Positions 46,801-58,679 of a DNA stretch of 64,000 nucleotides are shown piece by piece (positions within the stretch are counted from its first letter, which is position 1; each line of letters begins with the position of its first letter). Position numbers and translations under genes: made by a program. The notes under the pieces are model-generated. The model saw only the letters and a list, made by a program, of their open reading frames with translations. It ran no database searches and was not told the DNA's origin. Source of the stretch: Haemaphysalis longicornis (taxonomy: Eukaryota; Arthropoda; Arachnida; Ixodida; Ixodidae). The stretch lies in contig CM023448.1 in assembly GCA_013339765.2 (NCBI GenBank), positions 108,553,272 through 108,617,271 of the forward strand, read 5' to 3'.

Positions 46801-47600
46801 CCTTCTGAAGAGTGAAGGTGTAATGATGGCAGCGTCGATTGATCCTGTCGGGACGATGACCCCCTTCCCTTCTCGTGGCTTTGTTGTGTCCCCCTCCGTC
46901 GGGGGGAGCGAGGTGTGGCCTCCGCCGACGCCAGCGAGTCGCAACCCTTTTTAAAGGGCTACTGAAGCGCTTTTAAAACCGGGCAAGACTATACTTTTTA
47001 CAATTCTTACATTGTTCAGTGTGTGCCTGTAAAGTTCTTTTGGTCATTTTTAGCTTGGGGACAGCGGTATTCGTCGTTAAAGTTGACCCTACGCCCCGCC
47101 TACTGCTCCCTGCCGCATCGCCGGAAGAGCGTGAAACTGAGGCACCGACCGGAAGTAGCGTCATATTCGGAAGACAGCCAGCGACGTTCGCCGCCGCTTC
47201 GCTGTGTCCCAGTTTTCTGGGTGAAGTTCCGAATTAAGAAGGCGTGTAATCTGCACTTTATTAATCATCATTGTCTAAAGTTGCTTCCGCGTCGATTTTT
47301 AACCGTAATGCTACTGGGTGATTCCCTAAAGCGACTCCTAGATACGAGCGATTTCCTACCCGAGCGCCCGTGGCTACTACATTGCCTTCACGAGTAGTCG
47401 CGGGGCCGGCCGTGTCTTCGGGTGCTCTGTGCTTCATACGCGAAGCGACGGGCTCAAACAAATACGGAGGTACCCCAAGTTCCTGATCCATTATTATAAG
47501 GGAATTAGAAAATTTGTGGGACCACCGCGCTCTGGGCTTCCCGAACTTCTTGCTCGTTTTCCCGATCAACGTTGTTGGCTGTGACGAAAGCTTAGCTGAA
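46801..47600. other. Unassigned stretch, possible TTTAAAGGG-type repeat
   Basis: TTTAAAGGGCTACTGAAGCG at about 46948 resembles TTTAAAGGGACTCTGCAACA (45822) and TTTAAAGGGGCCCTGAAAGA (63080), a short motif common at ends of tick repeats. No second end was found. Confidence 0.3.
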
Positions 47601-50400
47601 TAGCTAGATTTTAAGAAGAAATCAGGCAAGCTGAAATCATGAAGCGTTTTCTGCGCGCGGAAGCGCTCCGCACACTCACCGGTCGTGCATGCCCGTATGG
47701 CGCACGAAACGGCTCGCACCACACATGCCGCGGCAGCGACTGCTGTTCGCTGCCGTCCAGAATCAAGGCCGTCGCGAAAAGCAAGGTAAACGTGCAAGAG
47801 AGGATGATAGTGTGGTGAAAAATTGTGGATTGTCATCCAAGGTGATTTCGAAAGAGGTGATCGAATTTGTATCGCGATGCCGAGCGCCGACCGGTCGCGG
47901 GGGCTCGTCGACGGCAGCAAACGAACCTGCCCGAGCAAGAGATGCGGGGAGAGGCCGATGGATGGCGTTACCCGCGCGCAAGAATGAGCACAGCACCGAT
48001 CGCTAGAATGACGATCAACGTAGGACTAAGGTTCCACATGCGAGAAAGGGGATGATAATGTGGTGAAAAACTGTGTTAAGGATAGTCATTCGCAATTGTA
48101 GAGATAGCACGACCAACTATCTCCCTTGGTGCTAAGCCTAAAGTTCCCAACATCAGCGGCGATCCGTGCAACCTGAGCCGGCTGGAGCTGTTGGGGAAGG
48201 CGTTCTAAAGCTCGCCGGGGTAGCAGCGCTTGGGTTCCTCTACCTTTTGGGGGGCGACGAACGTTCAACTCCCCTATTCTAAAACATGCCTATGAGCAGC
48301 AATGCCACGTTCCGCTGACTGACCGAGCAGCGACCCGACACCAGCACCTCTGCGCGACGCGGCGACCGGCGGCGGCCGCGCTGCCTGTGCGCATCGCAGG
48401 CCGCTGCACAGAGCTTGTTGCCGCCTGTCCAAATGTAAAAATAAAGTTCCACATTCGAGGATGGGGATGATGGTGGGTTGAAAAATTGTGCTAAGAATAG
48501 TGGCTAGCGCTGGTAGTGAAAGCGGCGAACCAATAGCTGCGCAACTTCCCTGCACCCGAGAAACAAGTCGGCCGTCCATGAGTCGTCGGGGGAGAACCCC
48601 TTTCCAAAGCTCGCCGCGAGCGAACCTGTGGTGTTTATACTTCCCTCATGCTCTCCTATTCTAAGGAAAGACTGTGTGAGCCCTCCATTCACCAGAGGAC
48701 CTTCTATACTCGGTGACAACTTAAGAACGGCGCCGGAAGTCGCCGCTGTGCCTTATCACCGTAGCCGGATGTTTCTCCGCGCGGCGCAAGTACACTCTAA
48801 GAAAAAAGGGTAGAAAAAGGGAGGAAATCGAGGGTTTTCTCCCCGGGGACCAGCGAGCTTCTCCCTTTAGCTAATTACACGTAGCGCCCTCTGTACGGCC
48901 TCTACGAAACACCGAAACGGGGGAGGAAATATTCTCCCCAGTCGTCTGCAATCTGCTGTCGGCGCCGACGCCGAAAACGAAAACGTTCATCATTGCACTG
49001 TGGCTTTCGCCGATCGGGCGCGTACGACGACTATGAGCAACACCTCCCCTACGGTGTGCTGCTTGCTTGCTTTCTCGCTGTCTTTCTTTTTTAGTATTAC
49101 CATGTGCCCGCCACGCTAACGCACGGCTCGCCAGCCGTGTGTTTGAAGCACATTCTGTGGGCACCGCTGCATGCTTGCTGTGGGCGACTCGCCTGCGCCC
49201 TGTTCAACGTTACCACTGCAGTTGTGGACGTTTTATACTGACGCCCAAGGGTAAAAGAGGTCAGCGATGATAGCAAACTGCCCGGCGGTGGGCGGAGCGA
49301 CGCCGACGACGCATCGCATGCGCGCATCGGGTCATGTGTCTCAAATTCACGCGTTCGACTAGTCGTGGTGACAGTCGTAACGATCAGTCGCATGCGAATC
49401 AGCCCACCGTTTTTGCTCCATGGTCAACTACGACGATCGCTGAGCTGAATTTGTAGATTCCGCGCGTTTAATCACAAAAAATGGATAAAGCAGGCAATCG
49501 TGAAGCGTTTCCTGCCTTCGGAAACAGTTCGCGCACACGCCGGCCGCGCCTGCCAGCTCGGACACTCAGCGGCTCGAACCGGCGCAGACCACGGTAGCAA
49601 CCGCTTGTCGCTGCTCTTCTGAATCAATCTGATCGTTAAAATGAAGTTCCACATGCGAGAAAGTAGGTGTTAGTGTGGTGAAAAATAGTGCTAGAGATTG
49701 TTATCAGGGCTTTTTTTAAAAGCGGCGATCAGATATCTGCCGCAATGCAAGCCTACGCTGACCGGCCGCCGCGGCGCGCGGCGGGCGGTGCGCCGACCGG
49801 TCGAGAGATGGCAATACCTGCGCGTACCATCGAAACAGGCTACGCAGATGTTCAACTACGACGATCGCTGAGCTGAATTTGTAGATTCCGCGCGTTTGTT
49901 CGCAAGAAATGGATAAAGCAGGCAATCGCGAAGCGTTTTCTGCCTTCGGAAACAGTCCGCGCACACGCCGGTCGCGCCTGCCAGCTCGGCACACTCAGCG
50001 GCTCGAACCGGCGCAGACCACGGTAGCAACCGCGCTTGTCGCTGCTCTTCTGAATCAATCTGATCGCTAAAAAGAAGTAGCTTATGCGAGAAAAGGGATG
50101 ATAGTGTGGTGAAAAGTTGCGTTACGGATTGTCATTCGCAGTTACACAGTTAGCGGCGATCAAATATCCGCCAGGATGCTAAGCCTAAAGTTCCCAACAC
50201 CCGAGCCGACCAGAGCAACGCGGTGGGTGGCGGGGGGTTGGGGCTCAGCGTGCTCTCATTGGCTGTGGCCTCACGACGATTGCAACGATGGCACGACTGC
50301 ATCTGGCTTGCCAGACGCACGTCGTGAGCCTCCTCCGACCAGCGATCGACGCCAAAACAGGTCCTAACGATCAATCGTAACGATCAGTCGCATGCGAATC
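47600..50400 (+). repeat. Degraded tandem array with a ~430-bp monomer
   Basis: The anchor segment (AGTTCCACATGCGAGAAAGG, then GATGATAGTGTGGTGAAAAA) recurs near 47785, 48030, 48443, 49642 and 50075. Other shared parts are TGCTAAGCCTAAAGTTCCCA (48129 and 50170), AACGATCAGTCGCATGCGAA (49380 and 50379) and a 240-bp stretch from ACGACGATCGCTGAGCTGAA (49430 and 49857), which is nearly identical in its two occurrences. The regular spacing is broken by a mariner-like fragment from 48707. No coding function is apparent. Confidence 0.75.
48705..48800 (+). mobile_element. Single left end of the mariner-like element family
   Basis: TA (48705-48706) followed by TACTCGGTGACAACTTAAGA and ACGGCGCC matches the left terminus of the complete element at 58777, and similarity continues inward (CTCATCACTGCAACCGG versus CTTATCACCGTAGCCGG; CTCCGC...CGGCGC). 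No matching right end was found, so it is a truncated copy. Confidence 0.6.
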
Positions 50401-50721
50401 GCGTGCACCAGTCGTACATGTGTCCAGCGCTTTAAGGCCGCCTCCGACGGCGGAGTTTTCAAACTGGCCTAATCTAAAAACGTTTGTCGTAGCGACTGCG
50501 CTGGTTTGCAAGCGTAGCGAGGCAGCGACATACCAAGCGCCTTAAAAATTTGTACGTTCTATTTGCCTAAATTTGGCCGCCGCAGTTGTAAACAAGTAAG
50601 CAACATTGTCCATGGGCTCAAGAAAAATGACGTAACTTCCTTCACACTTTTCGCAATGCATTGGGATGCTAGGGGCCTCTCCTGAGTATTCTTTCCTCCA
50701 TGCAGAGGGCAGTGGTGGCCC

Positions 50722-50873
50722 TATCCAAGGGCGAGAGTTTTAGGCGTGCTCCCGCGCAAGCAGACGGCGTGCACGCTCGTTCCCCACTTCCCGTGCATCG
50801 AGAGGAATTCGGGGAAGACAGGTAGCTGACCCCCACGGCGAACGTCCATCGGGATTCCGCAGCCCCTTTGGTC
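50722..50873 (-). repeat. Interspersed repeat Y, copy 2
   Basis: It matches 30471-30612 and keeps the same minus-strand Gly-Cys-x-Ile-Pro-Met-Asp-Val-Arg-Arg motif. Confidence 0.6.
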
Positions 50874-50916
50874 CAAAAGGAGCTTTCGGCGGATGAACAT
50901 ATCATTTCGTTTTTTT

Positions 50917-51502
50917 AAATGCGAATGCATTTCTTAGTCGGGGGTTGTCGTGCTCCGTCGGCGTGCGCCTGCATTCCTCCAGCGCGAGCGCACGTGAGCG
51001 CGCGCCTCGTAGTTCTGCCTTCGTCGTCGTCGTCGTCGTAAATGCGAATGCATTTCTTAGTCGGGGGTTGTCGTGCTCCGTCGGCGTGCGCCCGCAGGTG
51101 TTATCTCTCCGCGCTCCTCCTCACCCCTAGCAACAGCTGTGGCGCGCCTAGCAACCGGATCAGGTGGTAGCTCGGGCGGAAGTAGCGGAGGGCAAGGGGA
51201 GAGGAGGAGCGTGCTTGGGCGTGTGAGGGCGCTCGCATCGCGGAGCTCGGGCGGAGTAGCGGAGAGTGAGTGGAGAGGAGGAGCGCGCTCGGGCTTGTGA
51301 GGGCGCTCGCATCGCGGAGCTCGGCGGGAGAGAGAGCTCGCGCGCGGGGCGGGCGTGTTGCGCGGGTCTCTCTCTCCTCTCCGCGTACCCTCTCTCCGCT
51401 CGCTGCGCTCGGAAAATGTATATAAATGCAGTGGAGCGCACGCCTCTCTCCGTTACTGCTTGCCGCAGCGCACTCATCGGTGCACCCAATGCATTCGCAT
51501 TT
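50917..51502. repeat. GC-rich block between inverted AAATGCGAATGCATT sequences
   Basis: AAATGCGAATGCATT occurs at 50917-50931 and 51040-51054, and its exact reverse complement at 51488-51502. The first two are the start of a ~55-bp direct repeat (with TTCTTAGTCGGGGGTTGTCG and TGCTCCGTCGGCGTGCGCC) 123 bp apart. Inside, a ~75-bp unit starting AGCTCGGGCGGA is repeated 2.5 times (51170-51330), and a TATATAAATGC TATA-like site lies near 51419. It may be a small TIR element; no target duplication was found. Confidence 0.6.
51415..51430 (+). promoter_or_regulatory. TATA-like sequence
   Basis: ATGTATATAAATGCAG stands in a GC-rich setting, followed about 30 bases later by CTCTCTCCG. A core promoter is conceivable, but no gene follows. 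Confidence 0.25.
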
Positions 51503-52419
51503 CCGCACGATCCCCTTCGGGGAGGTGGGGGGAGTTTTTTTATTATTTGTTTTCGGACAGGATCTCCAGGATCTATTTTTTATAGAGACGGCATCTGTCT
51601 CTTATGAATCCGCATATTTTTCAAGCGATTTCTCCTGTAAATATTTGTTGAGGGTAGTTTTGTTTTACAGCGCTATTTTGCCCCAGCGCATCAAAGTAAT
51701 TAAAAAAACAAAGTCCTCGATCCTCTTTCATTTCCTTGCTTTTCTCGTAAATGTTATTTGAATTGATTACTGATTTTCTTAAAGACATTCTTTTACATTT
51801 TTTTCTGAGTATCAAATTTCTATTTAACAAAAGTACCGAATGTGGGCTCTCAGAGATACCAATGAGCCACGATCCAACGTCGCTCATATTCGGGAACGCT
51901 GCTTTGACGTGCATGATTGCTGCGGAAAATATTTTTGCGCACTAAGCGCTCTTCCGTGCTGTTAAACAAAATAAACACCTAACTTATGAGAATGGGACGG
52001 TTTATTACTGCAGTTAGAAAAAAAAAATATCAGTCAGAATAGTAGCATTACAGCGTTACAAAACTAAATGTTTTGTAACTCAATGTAATAAACAAAACTC
52101 AATGTTTTAAACTCAATAAACAAAACTCAATGTTTTGTTTATTACAAAACGTAGTCTCTCAAAAACCCGTCTGCACTAGGGCATTTGTCTGAACCACCTG
52201 CCGTTTTCACGGCGGCACTCTAATTAGGACTGAGTAACTGTAGTGGGTGCAATTATTCCTCGTACCAAACAACGCTTACACGTGGAAGAGAAGGTGCAGC
52301 GTTGCACACGCTGCCCGCTACGCTAAATCACTCCATTCACGGAGTTCAGTCAGATAGCGTTGAATTAAAGCTAGAAATGTAGTTATGTTAGGCAACAGGG
52401 CATTACGCGCTCAATGTAA
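51503..52419. other. Unassigned AT-rich stretch
   Basis: Local duplications of AACTCAATGTTTTG occur at 52077-52140. No gene recognised. Confidence 0.45.
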
Positions 52420-52635
52420 TGAAACGTTGGATTTGGTGGCGCATTGGATGTACTGGCCGAAATTGGATGTAATGACACAGCTTTGGACGAAGTTGCTCGA
52501 TGGATGTAATGCCACGTTGGATGTAATGACACCCTGGATGTAATGGCGCGTTGCATGTATTGGCACATTGGATGCAGGGGCCAAAAGTGGATGTTTCTGC
52601 TCGTTGGATGTGATGGCACGATGGATGTGTTGGCC
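52420..52635 (+). repeat. Degenerate minisatellite of ~17-bp GGATGT units (family 3), copy 2
   Basis: About eleven units, e.g. TTGGATGTAATGACACC, TTGGATGTGATGGCACG and ATTGGATGTACTGGCC. The unit and period match 46620-46800. Confidence 0.75.
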
Positions 52636-52693
52636 CCAAGCGGAGGACTCCCAACTCTTCTACTCCCAACCCCTTACCGGGCAACAATAAAAG

Positions 52694-52775
<82 letters not shown>

Positions 52776-52790
52776 TCTCTCTTCCAATAA
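52636..52790 (+). mobile_element. LINE 3' UTR end with AATAAAA and (CT)n tail
   Basis: GGAGGACTCCCAACTCTTCT followed by ACCCCTTACCGGGCAACAAT, AATAAAA and a (CT)n tract to about 52783 is the layout of a LINE 3' end with a dinucleotide tail. No ORF2 sequence remains upstream because the GGATGT array abuts it. Confidence 0.5.
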
Positions 52791-52996
52791 TTATTCTCAA
52801 CTGTTCCCGGCTGGCAAGAACCGAAACCATTCCAGTGGAGCGTCACACGAGCTCGTTACAACCGACAATCAATACGCTGATGACTTAGTTCGAAGGAAAG
52901 CATTCAAGCAAAAGCTTTCCGAAAATCCTCTGATATTTCGAAGAGAGAAAGAGAGAAGGTGGGGGGAAGCCTATAATGAAACCAGGAGGTGAGATA

Positions 52997-53235
52997 ATTG
53001 ATTGATTGTAAGGTTTAACGCGCCGACGCTACACAGGTGATGAGGCGCGTGCCGTAGTAGAGGGCTCCAGATTAATTTGACCACCTGGGGTTTTTTAACG
53101 TCTGCTGAATTCTCGGACACACAGGCGTTTTTGCTTTTCGCCTACATTAGAAAAGCGGCCGCCGCGGCCGGGAATCGAACCCGCTTATTGTGCTCAGCAG
53201 CACAACGCCATAGCCACTGAGCCACCGCGGCGGGT
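52997..53235 (-). mobile_element. Ruka-type SINE, full length
   Basis: On the minus strand it starts ACCCGCCGCGGTGGCTCAGT, with a recognisable but changed box B (GCGGGTTCGATTCCC) and a short ATCAATCAAT tail. Flanks AGGAGGTGAGATA (52984-52996) and AGGAGATGAGCTA (53236-53248) match at 11 of 13 positions, a decayed target duplication. Confidence 0.9.
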
Positions 53236-53248
53236 AGGAGATGAGCTA

Positions 53249-54240
53249 AAGGCAGTTAAAAAACTGACCCGAAATCGCCAACTTCTTTCTTTCCACCAAG
53301 CCAAGCAGTTGTTTACAACTTTTGTTCACCTCTCTCTTTAAAAGACCTTGTTACATCAGAGACGTCGTGCGGGTTAGAACCTTTAGCATACTGTCTTACC
53401 TTTTCTTTTTTTTTCGCTGTCCGAAACGCATGAAAGCTTCTGACACGGGGGAAGTATACGCTCACCAAAGCCACATATAAACACTCGCCAGTTCTTGGTG
53501 AGCACTTTCTCATGGAATTTGGAAAGTCTATGCCATTTTTCGTTGTTCTGTTAACGACGCCGGGGAAAATACGGCCCGGTGGAGTCATTCAGGGCACAAA
53601 AGTAAATTTGACGCCTGACTGACAACAACATACTTAACCTTGATAAAATGACTGGCAGCAATGAGTGGATGCCGTTTACGCTTCGACGTGCGTTTCTAAC
53701 GACTCGAGTCCCGGAAAGGCAAGCCTTGGCGTTGCTTGGGGTAGCATCACCCGATGAGGCATCTCTCTACATGCCTTCTTTAAATGCCTCCCACAAAATG
53801 TTCAAAAATAAAATACCCAAGGTACAACCCTAATGTTACGGCGATTTTTGTACTTTCAAAAGACTGCTTTTTCCGAAAAAAAATTGCGTAATTTTGGAGC
53901 CAACTTTAAACAATTAGGCCAGTAATTAGAACAAACGCACCCCCTTACCCTTTCCCCCAGCTTCGTCCTGGAACTACATAAAGACACTGCAAAGAGACAT
54001 GGCTGTAGGATTCATTGGTGCCTCTTGTTCCGTTTTATTGTACCAGTTGAAAGCTAATAATTAGCACACTGCTATCTTTGTTTTAGATATTTGCGCGTCA
54101 CTGCTGACGTTGCATATAAGAAAATTTGAATGTTTTAACAGCGAAGCTGTTTAGCAAATCATAATTTTTCGTGTCCGCAGTTAGAAATACCATTAAATTG
54201 CCGAGCGCGCACACTTAAACGCGGGTCTCGCAGCGACCGC
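53249..54240. other. Unassigned stretch
   Basis: Nothing recognised. Confidence 0.35.
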
Positions 54241-54470
54241 CCGGCAGTTAGCAAAACCAAAAAACAAAATGCCTAGCGCTTTGCGACGATCGCCCAGCGT
54301 CCTCTGAGCACGTTTGTCAAGCCAAGCATACCCACTTATGGAGATTGGCCAAGATTGCGGCAACGGGCCGCAGTTAAAAAACCAAGAAAATGGCGAGCGC
54401 TTGTGTGTGTGCGCCTCGTGGCGACTGCCCAGCGTCTCCAGCACACGTTTGTCGAGCCAAGCGTACCTAA
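54241..54470 (-). repeat. Tandem duplication of ~100 bp, open on the minus strand
   Basis: CGCAGTTAGCAAAACCAA...GTTTGTCAAGCCAAGCATACC (54238-54332) recurs as CGCAGTTAAAAAACCAAG...GTTTGTCGAGCCAAGCGTACC (54369-54468). The minus-strand frame 54507-54193 repeats a Tyr-Ala-Trp-Leu-Asp-Lys-Arg...Thr-Leu-Gly motif 45 residues apart. I do not recognise it as a protein family. Confidence 0.45.
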
Positions 54471-54555
54471 TACTTGTGGCAACACTTGCTCGGAACGAGA
54501 AAGACACTCCATAGTTTACGTCCCTCCAAGTTGACGTCCAATGATTATCACTCCC

Positions 54556-54589
54556 CCTCTCCCCCCCCCCCCAAAAAAAAAAAAAAAAA
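54556..54589 (+). repeat. C-run followed by A-run
   Basis: About 14 C then about 18 A; another A-run lies at 54837-54853. Likely low-complexity or poly(A) remains. Confidence 0.8.
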
Positions 54590-54879
54590 ACAATGAAGGG
54601 CGCTCACACGTACAGCAACAATGATGGAGTGCCACAACAATGGTCGTTGTGGCAGCGAAGGAGCAAATCGACTGCAATCGTGGCCTTAAACCTTCGTGAT
54701 GGCCTTTTCGCTACCTTGAATTCTGCGCGTTAGTGTGAGCCATCCCCAACTTTCGGGGACACGCGCCTCTGAAGACGCCTAGCGCCCTCCTCGGCGGCAG
54801 CCCTCGACGGCGAGTGTAACTGAACGGGAGGGAGCAAAAAAAAAAAAAAAAAATCGTAGCTCTCGAACGGAGGCAGGTT

Positions 54880-55310
54880 TTTCAAAAGACCTTCATAATA
54901 TACCTAAAGTTACTTTAAGCGCACTCGCGGGGAAAATTAGAGCAGTTTAAAGCATTGCTTACGGTTTTCCAGCGCACCTAAAGTTTTCCAACCGGGGCGC
55001 TTCACTTCTTATTTGTTTCGCAATACTAGCGGTTATACTAGCGCTGCACATAAAGATTTTCAAAAAGACCTTCGCGAAATACCTTAAACTACTTAAAGGG
55101 CACTCACAGGTAAAATTTCTGCCCTGCAGAGCATAAATTGTTGGTTCCTCGCCCCCCTAAAGTTTTCAAATTCTCAGGGAGAGCCTCCTTGATTTCTTCC
55201 TTAATTGTGTCGTGATACCGGCGCTGCAAATTGATATTTTTCTAATTGAGTTCGGGAAATATTTGAAAACACTTAACGCGCACTCACGGAAAAGATAACC
55301 CTGAAAAATG
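54880..55310 (+). repeat. Diverged tandem repeat with a period near 179 bp
   Basis: TTCAAAAGACCTTC...CCTAAAGTT (54881), CAAAAAGACCTTCGCGAAAT (55061) and the weaker TCTAATTGAGTTCGGGAAAT (55241) mark unit starts. Each unit also holds a CACTCGCGG/CACTCACAGG/CACTCACGG block, a CCTAAAGTTTTC block and an AGCGCTGCA/CGGCGCTGCA block. Satellite-like and old. Confidence 0.6.
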
Positions 55311-55540
55311 AAAATGGGAGAGAGCAGGTGGGCGGATTGCGAAATCGTTCCCGGCAATTTATCAAACGCCATTTTATTGAACTCCCAGCGGCCGTTTCAC
55401 CGAAAATTTACACGTTTGGCCGAAGTCTTTTCGCTACAAGATCTTCTGTACAGACCGTTTCTGCAAGGTGTATTCTGCACACGTACATTTAAAGGACGCG
55501 GAGTCGAAGGTTAGACCGACACAAGATTAGCAAACTGATC

Positions 55541-55880
55541 CCGGACCATCTCCACTAACGGGAAACCTACGGAGGGGCGAAGGGTGTATAAGTGTATTCT
55601 CGGCGGCTTGACGTTTTTGCCCACGGAAATGAAACCGTTTGGGGGTAGGATATACAGCTTAGCTGTAAGTCTCGTGTCTTGGAAGCACGAAGCGTCCTAG
55701 CGCGAGGCGTTGGAAAACGGGTGTCCCGGTGTGTTTTTTTAGGCATTTTTGACGACGGAGATGAAACGTTCTAGCGCGAAGCACTGGATAACCAGTGTCC
55801 CGGTGCATTCGTTTGGTATGCGTTACGTTCCAGAGCGAGGAATTGGAAAACGAGTGTCCCGGTGTTTTAGTGCCGTGATT
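55541..55880 (+). repeat. Interspersed repeat Z with internal subrepeats, copy 2
   Basis: It has the same order as 36761-37051 and three to four ~60-bp units (AACGTTCTAGCGCGAAGCAC, TTGGAAAACGAGTGTCCCGG). It has one more unit than copy 1, showing unit-number variation within the family. Confidence 0.75.
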
Positions 55881-56009
55881 ACATGATACGAGATACGACG
55901 ACGACGATGACTCGGGACGCCGACAGCCCGAGCCCCTAAGGGGCTTCGACCCCGACGGCATTTTATCAACCAAGCGCAATTTTCCCCATACCCGAATAAC
56001 GACGCTCGG

Positions 56010-57128
<1,119 letters not shown>

Positions 57129-58601
57129 AAAAAAATTGGCCGCGTATCTGCTCCTTTCGTTGCAAATGACGACGAAGACGATAGTCGTGTGGCACCCCTG
57201 CAAAGTAAATGCCTCCCTTCTCTTTCCAGCTCCCCTCTTATGCTGTTCCTCTCCCGTCTCGCTCCTCCCTAGATAAAAGAGGTTTGAACCCGTACCGGCA
57301 CGGAGCGTTGATCGAGGACAAACGGGGCGGTTCTACCCAGGCGCCATCTCTTAATCTAAGAAATCAACTCATAAAAACGTTCACAAGTAACAATACAGCA
57401 CTGTAATGAGACACAGCGCTATTTGAAAGTGGTATTTATTGAAGGCCAATGATTATATGTACGCACAACTTAAATCCGTCACACATGCGGAACAACGTAC
57501 CGCCACCGCTTCCACTAAACAGCTACACACAAGCTGCTTCTAATCTTCGTTTGAGCCATAATGCGAGTGCCTGTTTTGTTCCGCCCTTCCGTTACAGCAA
57601 AACAAGTAGGTCTTCATCGTCTAGGCACTCCGGTAACAGTTCATGATAATTCGATCGAACGAAACGAATGTCAATCCCCAAGCTTTCTGGCAATGCATGC
57701 AGCCGTCTTTGAAGTACACAAAGTTCGCGTCCTCATTTACAATCACTGGCCGTTGTTACCGCCCGTTAGGAGACTGTCGCATCGTTGCCCGATGAATTCA
57801 CAAGCACGCCATCCTTGTCAGCAACAATACACAACTCCGTCCGCCTTGACACGAGTGCGGCGATGCGCCGTCGCTGCAGCAGACGGCGGAGGAAGCTCCT
57901 TCGCCGGCATCGTCCGCGATGCATCTCGGGACTGCACGCCGGCGCACCATCGACTCTCTCGGTGCGCGGCGGTGCAACCAAAAATTGCCCCGCGACGGTG
58001 CACCCCGGTTTATCGAGGACGGACGGTGCACACCGGTGCGGTTTATCGAGGATGAAAAGGCGCACCGGTGTGCCCCGGTGTGCACCGGTGCGGTTAATCG
58101 AGGATGCTATAAATTTACCACGTTCCACTGTTCCACGCCGGGTGCATCGATGCCAGCGTTGCCTTACCGCTGAGACGCTCGTGAATCGAGGCACCCTGCT
58201 ACAACTTTTCAACAACCACGCCGCCGTACTCCACGCGCTTTCCAAGGAACATGCAACCAATCTAGTGGAACCTTTTGTTACTGTTGCGGTTTGATTTCTT
58301 AAAATGCCTCTAGAAGCTATAGTGGCGCGGGTGACAGAAGGCGAAAGAAGGAATTTATTTTCAGCAGGGGCTGTAATTCATCGAAAAATCAAGCATCCAG
58401 GATTTTTTAATAAAGGAACACTGCAAATATTACTTATGTATTGATTTTCTACCTCATATTTGCGTATTTCTTTTGTTCTTCTTCAACAATGTTCACAAGT
58501 ATGAACGTTGCCACCGGACTTAGACGTTTAGATTTGGCTGTGGGTATATAAGACTATTGTAAGACTATTGTGCCGATTTTGTTTCAAAGACAGACAGACA
58601 G

Positions 58602-58634
<33 letters not shown>

Positions 58635-58679
58635 AATTTCTGCGTTTAAGTAGCCCAAGGAAGACTATCGTATTTAAAA
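57129..58679 (+). repeat. CAGA-tail repeat family X, long copy with an internal insertion
   Basis: It starts AAAAAATTGGCCGCGTATCT and ends (CAGA)n, AAATTTCTGCGTTTAAGTAG, CCCAAGGAAGACTATCG, TATTTAAA. Relative to the 44.9-kb copy, about 830 bp is extra between 57265 and 58110. The part after it (CGTTCCACTGTTCCAC, AATAAAGGAACACTGC, GGGTATATAAGACTATTG) again follows the family. Confidence 0.75.
57997..58107 (+). repeat. Short array of GGTGCACACCGGTGCGG / TTTATCGAGGAT units
   Basis: Three to four imperfect units, each with a near-palindrome (GGTGCACACCGGTGC) followed by TTTATCGAGGA or TTAATCGAGGA. They sit at the right edge of the extra segment in this family-X copy; a related CGTTGATCGAGGACAAACGG lies at its left edge (57305). 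Confidence 0.5.

Noticed and set aside
46948..46968. TTTAAAGGG-type motif at 45822, 46948 and 63080 as ends of a MITE family
   Set aside because: The motif recalls common tick repeat ends, but no paired inverted end or target duplication was visible at any of the three sites.
55340..55410. Possible further terminal array of the 15-bp-unit family (CAATTTATCAAACGCCATTT then TATTGAACTCCC)
   Set aside because: Only two units resemble the family and no partner end or interior was found; chance cannot be excluded.
57561..58294. Overlapping 164-169-codon frames on both strands
   Set aside because: They lie in GC-rich repeat sequence of family X and its insertion and have no domain signatures; several frames are open at once because of base composition.
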